The translations under genes and the position numbers were made by a program. Positions 1 through 6,041 of a DNA stretch of 9,937 nt are shown one piece after another (the stretch's first letter is position 1; each line of letters starts with the position of its first letter). A model generated the notes under the pieces. That model was given only the letters and a program-made list of their open reading frames with translations, did no database searches and was not told where the DNA came from. The stretch covers positions 1-9,937 of the forward strand of contig JASJAL010000138.1 in the NCBI GenBank assembly GCA_030067055.1. Direction: 5' to 3'. Source of the DNA: Kiloniellales bacterium. Its GTDB lineage: Bacteria; Pseudomonadota; Alphaproteobacteria; Kiloniellales; JAKSBE01.

Positions 1-162
1 CTGCCGCTCGACAGCTTGCAGGCGGTGGAGCCGCGCATCACCGAGGAGGTCTTCGAGGTCTTGAGCGTCGAAAAGGCAGTGGCCAGCCGCAGCTCCTTCG
101 GAGGCACCGCCCCCGACAACGTCCGCGCCGCGGCCCGGGCCGCGCGGGAGCGCTTCCTTTGA
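1..162 (+). CDS. argH: Argininosuccinate lyase, C-terminal fragment
   Basis: The window opens inside this gene; only the last 53 codons and the TGA stop (160-162) are present. The translation contains the typical ArgH C-terminal pattern: a stretch on predicted helix residues, then [17 protein letters not shown] and a closing arginine-rich helix ending RERFL. ArgH cleaves argininosuccinate to arginine and fumarate in the cytoplasm, the last step of arginine synthesis. The active-site regions lie upstream of the window, so this call rests on the tail and on context: argH, a small lipoprotein and lysA in this order is a recurrent proteobacterial arrangement. The stop overlaps the TTG start of the next gene by four bases (TTGA). 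Family identity is fairly secure; completeness of the rest of the gene cannot be judged. Confidence 0.85.
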   Translation: MPLDSLQAVEPRITEEVFEVLSVEKAVASRSSFGGTAPDNVRAAARAARERFL

Positions 163-497
163 GCGGGCGGCGAAAGGTCCTGACCGCCGCGGCACTGGCT
201 CTGGTGTTGGGCCTCGCGGCCTGCGGCAAGGCCGGCGACACGATTCCACCGCCAGGCACCACCTTCCCCAGGGCCTTTCCGGCGCCGCGTTACGTCCTGC
301 CCGAGACCGCAGACGCCGAAGCCGGAGTCAAACCCGAGCCGCCCGTCGCACCACAGCAGCGACGGCCGAACAATCTGCAGCTCCTGCCCGGCGACGACAA
401 CCGGACGACGACCCGGACCATCGGGCCGGCACCGCGACCGGAGCCGGCACCATCGGCGACGCCGGAAACCCCAGAGTCGCCGGAAACGGTGGAATGA
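159..497 (+). CDS. lptM: Small LptM-like lipoprotein
   Basis: A 112-residue protein with a lipoprotein signal: basic start (SGRRK), a hydrophobic stretch at about residues 7-18, and a lipobox LAAC with the modified cysteine at residue 22, directly followed by [11 protein letters not shown] short lipoprotein with a CG-K-G motif encoded just before lysA matches the LptM (YifL) family, which in E. coli assists assembly of the LptDE lipopolysaccharide translocon. The remainder is proline-, arginine- and glutamate-rich, of low complexity and probably disordered; it is longer than the E. coli protein (about 67 residues). The TTG start is chosen because GGGAG at 146-150 lies 8 bases upstream, it overlaps the argH stop, and later starts would lose the signal peptide. 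The 3' end overlaps lysA by four bases (ATGA). The lipoprotein call is strong; the specific LptM role is inferred from family and position. Confidence 0.8.
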   Translation: MSGRRKVLTAAALALVLGLAACGKAGDTIPPPGTTFPRAFPAPRYVLPETADAEAGVKPEPPVAPQQRRPNNLQLLPGDDNRTTTRTIGPAPRPEPAPSATPETPESPETVE

Positions 498-1795
498 CTG
501 CCTTCTCTTATCGCGACGGCGTGCTCTGCGCCGAAGCCGTGCCGCTGGCGGACATCGCGGCTGCCGTCGGCACCCCGGCCTACGTTTACAGTTCCGCCGA
601 GGTCGAGACCGCCTATCGGGATTTCGCCGATGCCCTGGGCGATTTGCCGGCGACCATCTGCTACGCGGTGAAGGCGAACGGCAACCTGGCGCTGATAAAC
701 ACCTTGGGCCGGCTCGGCGCCGGGGCCGACGTGGTCTCCGAGGGTGAGCTGCGCCGGGCACTCGCTGCCGGCATTCCGGCCGGGAAGATCGTCTTCGCCG
801 GGGTCGGCAAGACCGCGGACGAGCTCGCCTTCGCCCTCGAGCAAGGCATCCTGCAGTTCAACGTCGAGTCCCTACCCGAGCTGGAAGCCCTGAACCGTAT
901 TGCGCTGGAGAAGGGCTGCCAGGCGCCGGTCGCGCTTCGGATCAATCCGGACGTCGACGCGGGGACCCACGCCCATATCTCGACCGGGCGTTCGGACCAC
1001 AAGTTCGGCATCGAGATCGACCAGGCGGCGGCGATCTTCGCGCGGGCCCGCGACTTCGCCGGTGTCTCGCTTCAGGGGATCGCGGTCCACATCGGCTCCC
1101 AGCTGCTCGATCTCGCGCCCTACCGCGCGGCCTTCGCCCGGCTGGCCGCGCTCTACACCGAGTTCCAAGCCGCCGGCTATCCGCTGCGGCGGCTCGACCT
1201 CGGCGGCGGCCTGGGCATCGTTTACCGCGGCGAGGAGCGGCCGGACCTGCGCGCCTATGCTCAGATCGTGCGCGAGGCCACGGCGGGCCTGGACGCCGAG
1301 TTGATCTTCGAGCCCGGACGCCTTCTGGTCGGCAACGCCGGCGTCCTGCTGACCCGGGTCATTTACCTCAAGGAAGGCTCGAGCCGGCGCTATGCCATCG
1401 TCGATGCCGCGATGAACGACCTGATCCGGCCGATGCTCTACGAGGCCTGGCACGAGATCCTGCCAGCGCGCGCGCCGGCCGCCGGAACCGACCCGGCGCC
1501 TATCGACATCGTCGGACCGATTTGCGAGACCACGGATACCTTCGCTCGCGGGCGGCCTCTGCCGCCGCTCGCCGCCGGCGATCTGCTCACGATTTGTTCA
1601 GCCGGCGCCTATAGTGCCGTAATGTCGTCAAGTTATAATGCGAGGTTACCGGCGCCGGAGGTCCTGGTGCGCGGCGATCGCTTTGCCGTGGTGCGGCCCA
1701 GGCTGGATCACGAAGACCTGATCGCACAGGACCGAATTCCGGACTGGCTCGAAGGCGAATCGCCCCGACGTGTTGCGAGGAGTGGCCGGACGTGA
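494..1795 (+). CDS. lysA: Diaminopimelate decarboxylase
   Basis: A 433-residue, full-length fold-III PLP decarboxylase that converts meso-diaminopimelate to L-lysine and CO2, the last step of lysine synthesis. Visible motifs: the PLP-binding lysine K60 in CYAVKAN, HIGSQ at 199-203, the phosphate-binding glycine loop GGGLG at 237-241, EPGR at 273-276, the catalytic cysteine in CETTD (C344), and the PLP/substrate-binding block GAYSAVMSSSYN at 371-382. The N-terminal barrel domain spans about residues 25-285 and the C-terminal beta domain about 286-420. The ATG overlaps the preceding lipoprotein stop (ATGA) and the TGA stop overlaps the GTG of the next gene (GTGA), so the genes are likely co-transcribed and translationally coupled. 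A run of rare AT-rich codons at about 1618-1650 encodes part of the conserved GAYSAVMSSSYN block. No key residue is missing. Confidence 0.97.
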   Translation: MTAFSYRDGVLCAEAVPLADIAAAVGTPAYVYSSAEVETAYRDFADALGDLPATICYAVKANGNLALINTLGRLGAGADVVSEGELRRALAAGIPAGKIVFAGVGKTADELAFALEQGILQFNVESLPELEALNRIALEKGCQAPVALRINPDVDAGTHAHISTGRSDHKFGIEIDQAAAIFARARDFAGVSLQGIAVHIGSQLLDLAPYRAAFARLAALYTEFQAAGYPLRRLDLGGGLGIVYRGEERPDLRAYAQIVREATAGLDAELIFEPGRLLVGNAGVLLTRVIYLKEGSSRRYAIVDAAMNDLIRPMLYEAWHEILPARAPAAGTDPAPIDIVGPICETTDTFARGRPLPPLAAGDLLTICSAGAYSAVMSSSYNARLPAPEVLVRGDRFAVVRPRLDHEDLIAQDRIPDWLEGESPRRVARSGRT

Positions 1796-4272
1796 CGATC
1801 TCCAGGGACCATGCGAAGAACCGGCAGCGGCGATCCGTGCTTGGCGGCGCCTCGGCCGAGGGCCCGCCGCTGCTCTCAGCCCGGCTTCGCGCCGCGCAGA
1901 GCGTCCTGTTCTGGGAGACACTCTGGCCCCGGATCTGGCCCCTGGTCGGCCTCGCCGGCCTGTTCCTGGCCCTGGCCCTGCTCGATCTCTTGCCGGCGCT
2001 GCCGGCCTGGGCGCACACGCTGGTCCTGGCCGGCTTTCTCGGCGCGGCGGCCCTCTTCTCCTGGCGGGCTCTGCGCCGTCTGCACTGGCCGGCCCTGGCC
2101 GCCGCCCGGCACCGGGTGGAGCGCGACAGCGGCCTCGACCACCGGCCCCTGACCGGCCTGGAAGATCACCTGGCCTCGGGGGGCCGCGACCCGGCCGCCT
2201 CGGCGCTGTGGGAGCTGCACCGCCGGCGCTTGCTGGCTCGGGTCGCCAAGCTGCGGCTGGGCCTGCCGCGCGCCTCCCTGGTGCGAGTCGACCCCCTCGG
2301 TCTCAGAACCCTGGTGGTCCTGTTGCTGGTGGTCGCCGCGATCGACGGCCGCAACGACTGGCAGGACAGGCTGGTCCGGGCCGTCCTGCCTCAGGCCGCC
2401 GCGGCCGCGGCCCTGGCCAGCGGCCTCGACGTCTGGATCACGCCGCCCGAATACACCGGCCTGCCGCCGCTGCTCCTCGACAAGGACCAGGAGCCCAAGG
2501 TGACGGTCACGGTGCCGATCGGCAGCCAGGTTCTGGCCCAGGTCCAGGGCGGTCGCAGCGAACCCAGCCTGCGCATCGGCGACGAGGAGACGGCCTTCGA
2601 AAGCTTCGGCGGCGACGCCTATCGGATCAGCCGCGAGATCAGGGTTGGCACGCAGCTTGAGATCCTGCAAGCCGGCCGGCCGCTGGCCGCCTGGCCGATC
2701 CAGATCCTGCCCGACAACGCGCCCGAAATCGAGTTCCTCAGCCCGCCGGGGGGCCGCGAGCGCAACGCCCTGCGCCTGGAGTTCGGCGCCGTTGACGACT
2801 ATGGCCTGGACACGGCCACGGCCGAGATCCGGCGCCTGGAAGCGGATCCGGAGACGGAGCCGCTGGTCCTCGAGCTGCCGCTGCCGGGGCACCATCTCAA
2901 GACCGCCGAAAGCGCCAGCTACCACGACTTGACGCCCCATCCCTGGGCCGGCTTGCCGGTCGAGATCACCCTGCTCGCCAGCGATGCATTGGGACAGACC
3001 GGGCGGAGCGATCCTGTGCGCACGGTCCTGCCCGAGCGCATCTTCAACCACCCGGTCGCGCGCGCCCTGGTCGAGCTGCGCAAGCAGCTGACCCTGGAGC
3101 CGGAGCGCCGCTTTCCGGTGATTCAGGTCCTGCGGGAGCTCTACGAGCGACCCGATCACTATTTCCACGACATCGTCGTCGCCCTGGCGATTCGCTCGGC
3201 CGAGCGGCGCCTCGGCGTCGATCCTTCGGACGAAGCGGTGCCCGAGGTGCAGAAGCTGCTGTGGGACACCGCGCTTAGGATCGAGGAGGGCGAGCTGGCG
3301 CTTGCCGAGGCCGACCTGCGCGAGATCCAGGAAGCGCTGCAGGAGGCCCTGGCCGAGGGCGCCCCCGACGAGGAGATTCAGGAGCTGCTGAACCAGCTCG
3401 AGCAGGCCATGGACCGCTTCCTCAGCGAGCTGAGCGAGCAGCTGATGCAGGACCTCGGTGAGCAGGACGGCGAGCTGCCCGAGATGAACAACGCGGACCA
3501 GCTGATCAATTCCGAGGACCTGCAGAGCTTGATCGAGGCTGCCCGCGAGCTGGCCCGCACCGGCCAGATGGAGGCCGCCCGCGAGATGCTGGCCCAGCTG
3601 CGCGAGCTGCTGGAGAACCTGCGCGCCAACCCCTTCGCTCAGCAGATGGACGACGCCAACCGCCAGGCCATGCAGATGATGCAGGAGATGGAGCGGATGA
3701 TCGGCGAGCAGCAGGACTTGCTCGACCGGAGCTTCGACCGCGCCCAGCGCCAGGAGCAGTTCGACCCGCAGCGCATGGGCCGGGAGAACAGCAACGATGC
3801 CCAGCGCCAGGAGAGCCTGCGCCGCGCACTCGGAGAGATGATGCGTCAGCTCGGCGACGCCCTCGGCGAGATCCCCCAGCCCCTGGGCAACGCAGAGCAG
3901 TCCATGCGCGGGGCGGTCGAGTCCCTGGAGCGCGGCGAGCCCGGCAAGGCCACGGGCCCTCAGGGGGAAGCCCTCGACCAGATGCAGCAGGGCATGCAGT
4001 CGATGGTCGAAGCGATGATGCAGCAGATGGGTCAGGGCAGCGGCGGTCGCGCCGGCGCCTTCGGCTGGCAGCCGGGCACCGACCGGGATCCCCTGGGGCG
4101 CAGCCCGGCCGGCCAGGGCCTGGACAACCTGGGCGGAGTCGAGATCCCCGACCAGATGGAAATGCGCCGGGTCCGGGAGATCATGCAGGAGCTGCAGCGT
4201 CGTGCCGGGCAGCCCAGCCGACCGCGCTTCGAGCGCGACTACATCGATCGCCTGCTCCGGCGCTTCGAGTAG
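1792..4272 (+). CDS. DUF4175 / TIGR02302 family membrane protein
   Basis: An 826-residue protein of the alphaproteobacterial TIGR02302 (DUF4175) family; no biochemical function is known to me. Layout: a short cytoplasmic start; two hydrophobic segments at about residues 48-68 and 74-91; a third at about 172-185; a beta-rich, probably periplasmic region at about 215-415 (with TPPEYTGLPP at 217-226 and two PDNAPEIEF-like and DDYGLD motifs); then a long helical, coiled-coil region at 485-750 very rich in Glu, Gln, Met and Leu. The closing motif PRFERDYIDRLLRRFE is typical of the family. The GTG start is supported by GAGGAG at 1777-1782, nine bases upstream, and by the GTGA overlap with lysA. Position after a lipoprotein gene and lysA suggests an envelope role, but this is inference. 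The gene converges on the response regulator encoded on the other strand. Confidence 0.9.
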   Translation: MTISRDHAKNRQRRSVLGGASAEGPPLLSARLRAAQSVLFWETLWPRIWPLVGLAGLFLALALLDLLPALPAWAHTLVLAGFLGAAALFSWRALRRLHWPALAAARHRVERDSGLDHRPLTGLEDHLASGGRDPAASALWELHRRRLLARVAKLRLGLPRASLVRVDPLGLRTLVVLLLVVAAIDGRNDWQDRLVRAVLPQAAAAAALASGLDVWITPPEYTGLPPLLLDKDQEPKVTVTVPIGSQVLAQVQGGRSEPSLRIGDEETAFESFGGDAYRISREIRVGTQLEILQAGRPLAAWPIQILPDNAPEIEFLSPPGGRERNALRLEFGAVDDYGLDTATAEIRRLEADPETEPLVLELPLPGHHLKTAESASYHDLTPHPWAGLPVEITLLASDALGQTGRSDPVRTVLPERIFNHPVARALVELRKQLTLEPERRFPVIQVLRELYERPDHYFHDIVVALAIRSAERRLGVDPSDEAVPEVQKLLWDTALRIEEGELALAEADLREIQEALQEALAEGAPDEEIQELLNQLEQAMDRFLSELSEQLMQDLGEQDGELPEMNNADQLINSEDLQSLIEAARELARTGQMEAAREMLAQLRELLENLRANPFAQQMDDANRQAMQMMQEMERMIGEQQDLLDRSFDRAQRQEQFDPQRMGRENSNDAQRQESLRRALGEMMRQLGDALGEIPQPLGNAEQSMRGAVESLERGEPGKATGPQGEALDQMQQGMQSMVEAMMQQMGQGSGGRAGAFGWQPGTDRDPLGRSPAGQGLDNLGGVEIPDQMEMRRVREIMQELQRRAGQPSRPRFERDYIDRLLRRFE

Positions 4273-4305
4273 CCCGGCAATCTTTTCGGAGTTTTACCTG
4301 GCTTC

Positions 4306-4319
4306 GGTCGCTGGCGACC
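4306..4319. other. Short palindrome between convergent genes
   Basis: GGTCGC-TG-GCGACC is a perfect 14-base inverted repeat in the 78-base gap between the stop codons of the DUF4175 gene and the response regulator. It could form a 5-bp stem with a 4-base loop on either strand and so might help end transcription from both sides. Neither strand has a T-run after it, so an intrinsic terminator is poorly supported; it may be chance or a rho-linked pause. Confidence 0.25.
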
Positions 4320-4350
4320 TGGCGTGGCCGCGGCGCGCTCGGTACCGGCG

Positions 4351-4722
4351 TCAGTCCCGCGAAGCCCTGCCCAGGGTCTCGTCGACGACCCGGCAGATCT
4401 CGGCGAGGGTGAAGGGCTTGGGGATGACCCGGTGGATCAGCTCCTCGAGATTGTGCGCCTTCTGCCGTTCCGCGGAGAAGCCCGACATCATCAGGATCGG
4501 CATGTTGGGATGGTCCCGCGCGGCCTTGAGCGCCAGGGCGATTCCATCGACCCCTGGCATCACGATATCCGTGAGCAGGAGATCGAAGGCGTCCTGGCTC
4601 AAGGCCTCGAGCGCCGCGACGCCGTCATCGACCGCCGTCACCTCGTGGCCTCGATGGGTCAAGGCCCGCGCGACGAAGCGGCGTACGGCTGGGTCGTCTT
4701 CCGCGATCAGGATGCGCGGCAT
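4351..4722 (-). CDS. CpdR-like single-domain response regulator
   Basis: A 123-residue stand-alone receiver domain with no output domain. It shows the acidic pair D9/D10 (ILIAEDD), the phospho-acceptor D52 in LLLTDIVMPGVDG, the switch serine S80 in MMSGFSAE and the conserved lysine K102 in PKPF. The block FDLLLTDIVMPGVDGI plus the C-terminal KPF-L layout resembles CpdR, the receiver adaptor that controls ClpXP proteolysis in the alphaproteobacterial cell cycle; CpdR as opposed to another stand-alone receiver is inferred. The start at 4722 is chosen because the domain begins there and GGAGG (4726-4730) lies just upstream, although the 3-base spacing is short. An in-frame ATG at 4774-4776 would add 18 unconserved residues, and the frame stays open further upstream, but these do not look like protein. 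A CtrA-type site lies about 180 bases upstream. The gene is downstream of a zitP-like gene on the same strand. Confidence 0.9.
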   Translation of the reverse strand: MPRILIAEDDPAVRRFVARALTHRGHEVTAVDDGVAALEALSQDAFDLLLTDIVMPGVDGIALALKAARDHPNMPILMMSGFSAERQKAHNLEELIHRVIPKPFTLAEICRVVDETLGRASRD

Positions 4723-4725
4723 GGG

Positions 4726-4730
4726 CCTCC
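4726..4730 (-). promoter_or_regulatory. Shine-Dalgarno site of the response regulator
   Basis: On the minus strand GGAGG is followed by CCC and the ATG. It supports the start at 4722 over the longer in-frame options, though the 3-base spacing is tighter than usual. Confidence 0.55.
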
Positions 4731-4858
4731 ACACTCGAGTTGCCTTGACCTGCTCTATTCCGTGCTGTTCCGGCATCGCGCCGGAAGACGAGGATTTCCG
4801 CCCGAATCCAAGGCGCCTCGCCAAAGCAATGTATCTGTGAGAATTTCCTCCCAACTTT

Positions 4859-4874
4859 GCCGGGTTTCCCCGGC
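4859..4874 (-). other. GAAA-tetraloop hairpin in the regulator leader
   Basis: On the minus strand GCCGGG-GAAA-CCCGGC forms a perfect 6-bp GC stem closed by a GNRA-type tetraloop, a very stable RNA hairpin. It lies between the CtrA-type site and the response regulator start, so it would sit in a long 5' leader if transcription starts near that site. It is not followed by a T-run, so it does not look like a terminator. Confidence 0.4.
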
Positions 4875-4898
4875 GATTGAAGAATTGAGCAGAATCTC

Positions 4899-4913
4899 TT
4901 AAGCCCGAGTTAA
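4899..4913. promoter_or_regulatory. CtrA-type binding site (TTAA-N7-TTAA)
   Basis: TTAA at 4899-4902 and TTAA at 4910-4913 are separated by exactly seven bases, a perfect match to the consensus of the alphaproteobacterial cell-cycle regulator CtrA. The site is intergenic, in a locally AT-rich patch of an otherwise GC-rich window, 177-191 bases upstream of the CpdR-like gene. A GANTC methylation site (4892-4896) lies two bases away. I see no convincing -10 box at the right distance, so activation versus repression cannot be told. Confidence 0.6.
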
Positions 4914-4939
4914 ATCGGCTCGGACGGGAGAGCCGGTTT
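4912..4939 (-). terminator. Possible terminator of the zitP-like gene
   Basis: On the minus strand CGGCTC and GAGCCG (4930-4935 and 4916-4921) pair across an 8-base loop, with AAA/TTT outside the stem after one A-C mismatch. The 3' side ends GAGCCGATTTAA, giving only a short T-run. It lies about 50 bases after the stop of the zitP-like gene and its end overlaps the CtrA-type site. On the + strand the mismatch becomes a U-G pair, making a 10-bp stem, but no + strand gene is nearby. Confidence 0.35.
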
Positions 4940-4989
4940 CGCCTTCTACGCCGCACCGCTCCCGGCTGAATTAGAACCAGTAAAAACTA

Positions 4990-5697
4990 CTATTGCTTGT
5001 CTTGTGGTGCCTCGGCAACAAAATTGATCGTGAGTTCGGTCGCCCCGTCGGGAGGGCTCTGCGCCAAGGTTGAGAAGGTCGTCCGTTCGCCGGGCGAGAG
5101 TTTCTTGACGTCGGTCGAGAAGTACCAGGCTGCCAGCTCCTGGCCGGCGGCATCGTGCAAGCTGGCACGCAGGGTCGGCACCGGGCGGTCGCTCTTCGAC
5201 ACGTTGGCGACCACGCCCTCGATGATCAGTCGGCGCTGGCCGTCGAAGGTGCGCCGCACCGAGGTCACGTCCTGCAGGGCCAAGCCCTCGCCCGGCGCTT
5301 CCTCGCCGACCCCGAAGAGCTCGTAGAATCGGGCCGCCTCCGGCATGGCAACGACGATCGCGTCACGGCCGAACCACAGGGTCCCGATGAGCAGGACCAC
5401 GACCGCGCCCAAGGCGCCCCAGGCAATCATCCGGCCTTTCCCGCCGGTGCCGCGCCGGGCGCGGCTTCGCAGTTCCGCTGCGCTGCGCCGGCGGACGCCC
5501 CGGACGGCATCGCGCTCGCTGAAGTCCGGCTCAACCTCGACCGGCCCCTGGGGCGGGGGCTGAGCGTCGTTCTCCACCGTAGGCAGCTGACGCCACGTGT
5601 GGCCGCAGCTGCCGCAGCGGACCTTGCGTCCCGCCGTACCAATCAACTCGGTGTTGATCGTGAAGCGGGCGCTACAGCTAGGACAAGTCAGTATCAT
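4990..5697 (-). CDS. ZitP-like zinc-ribbon / DUF3426 membrane protein
   Basis: A 235-residue protein with an N-terminal MJ0042-type zinc ribbon whose four ligands are C5, C8, C28 and C31 (CPSC...CGSC), a proline-rich and then arginine-rich linker (47-88), one transmembrane helix at about 89-109, and a C-terminal DUF3426 domain (about 136-230) that would be periplasmic. This domain order matches ZitP of Caulobacter, a polar factor whose zinc finger binds PopZ. The residues I recall as needed for PopZ binding there (R24, R27, W35) have identical numbering here (GRKVRCGSCGHTW). The ZitP role is therefore plausible, but many proteins share this architecture. The ATG start places the first zinc ligand at residue 5 as usual; the ribosome site is weak. 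It is divergent from ftsE and upstream of a CpdR-like gene, which suggests a polarity/division setting. Confidence 0.85.
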   Translation of the reverse strand: MILTCPSCSARFTINTELIGTAGRKVRCGSCGHTWRQLPTVENDAQPPPQGPVEVEPDFSERDAVRGVRRRSAAELRSRARRGTGGKGRMIAWGALGAVVVLLIGTLWFGRDAIVVAMPEAARFYELFGVGEEAPGEGLALQDVTSVRRTFDGQRRLIIEGVVANVSKSDRPVPTLRASLHDAAGQELAAWYFSTDVKKLSPGERTTFSTLAQSPPDGATELTINFVAEAPQDKQ

Positions 5698-5708
5698 CCG
5701 GCCAGCCA

Positions 5709-5719
5709 GCCAATTTGGC
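5709..5719. promoter_or_regulatory. Operator-like inverted repeat in the zitP-like leader
   Basis: GCCAA-T-TTGGC is a perfect 11-base inverted repeat between the predicted transcription start (about 5726) and the ATG (5697) of the zitP-like gene. Its position suits a repressor site. No specific regulator is recognised, and one short palindrome may be chance. Confidence 0.3.
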
Positions 5720-5732
5720 CTAAATCATTAAT

Positions 5733-5761
5733 CTTATAGGATTCTTGGCCTTTGTAGACAA
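5733..5761 (-). promoter_or_regulatory. Sigma-70-type promoter of the zitP-like gene, with GANTC in the spacer
   Basis: On the minus strand TTGTCT (5761-5756) and TATAAG (5738-5733) are separated by 17 bases, a good housekeeping promoter match. Transcription would start near 5726 and give a leader of about 30 bases. A GANTC site (5740-5744) lies within the spacer one base from the -10 box, the placement described for promoters controlled by CcrM methylation and GcrA in Caulobacter. The promoter is inferred from sequence only. Confidence 0.6.
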
Positions 5762-5862
5762 GCCGGCAGCTGCACGGCAAGCGGCCTTGCTTCCACTTCA
5801 ATGCCGAAAAGCCCCCTCCACTCCCGTCCCGGCCAACCGCCCCCGCCAATGAGCGCCTTGCC

Positions 5863-5981
5863 GAGTCTTGCTTGAGAACCCGGGCGGTTCGGATGCGAAT
5901 CGCCGACCCTTCCGTCTTGAGCTTGACACAATTGACCGCGATTCTGAAAGCCGTGGTCTGAGGGTCGAATGTTGTCGAGTC
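5863..5981. promoter_or_regulatory. Cluster of four GANTC (CcrM) sites upstream of ftsE
   Basis: GANTC occurs at 5863-5867, 5897-5901, 5940-5944 and 5977-5981, with a fifth at 5740-5744 in the divergent promoter. By my hand count the window carries about one per 330 bases, so four within 119 bases is a clear local excess. The rest of the 344-base gap (5698-6041) shows no convincing gene. An open frame runs into ftsE from 5868, but its arginine/cysteine-rich translation does not resemble protein. Confidence 0.5.
5923..5950 (+). promoter_or_regulatory. Candidate ftsE promoter
   Basis: A perfect -35 box TTGACA lies at 5923-5928 and a second near match TTGACC at 5932-5937. No good -10 box follows at 16-18 bases (TGAAAG at 5945-5950 is the best-placed hexamer and is weak). 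A GANTC site at 5940-5944 falls in the spacer. A poor -10 would fit a promoter that needs an activator such as GcrA, but this is inference. Confidence 0.35.
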
Positions 5982-6028
5982 GCGCTTTACGGCGGCGCGA
6001 GGGGTGTGCGATGCTGCGCCGCCCGCGT

Positions 6029-6034
6029 GAGGAG
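6029..6034 (+). promoter_or_regulatory. Shine-Dalgarno site deciding the ftsE start
   Basis: GAGGAG lies seven bases before a TTG at 6042. This spacing, and the family-typical start [12 protein letters not shown], fix the start there rather than at the in-frame GTG codons at 6006 and 6027 or further upstream. Confidence 0.75.
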
Positions 6035-6041
6035 ACGTCTC

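Noticed and set aside
1876..3168. Long open frame of 430 codons antisense to the DUF4175 gene
   Set aside because: It mirrors the codon bias of a high-GC gene, is Gln/Gly/Arg-rich with no recognisable domain, and lacks a ribosome site.
4723..4956. N-terminal extension of the response regulator by up to 78 residues
   Set aside because: The sequence is AT-rich, contains the CtrA-type site and hairpins, and translates to a low-complexity basic peptide; the receiver fold begins at 4722.
5868..6041. N-terminal extension of FtsE by about 58 residues
   Set aside because: The frame is open but the translation is arginine/cysteine-rich and unlike FtsE; GAGGAG seven bases before TTG 6042 gives the normal family start.
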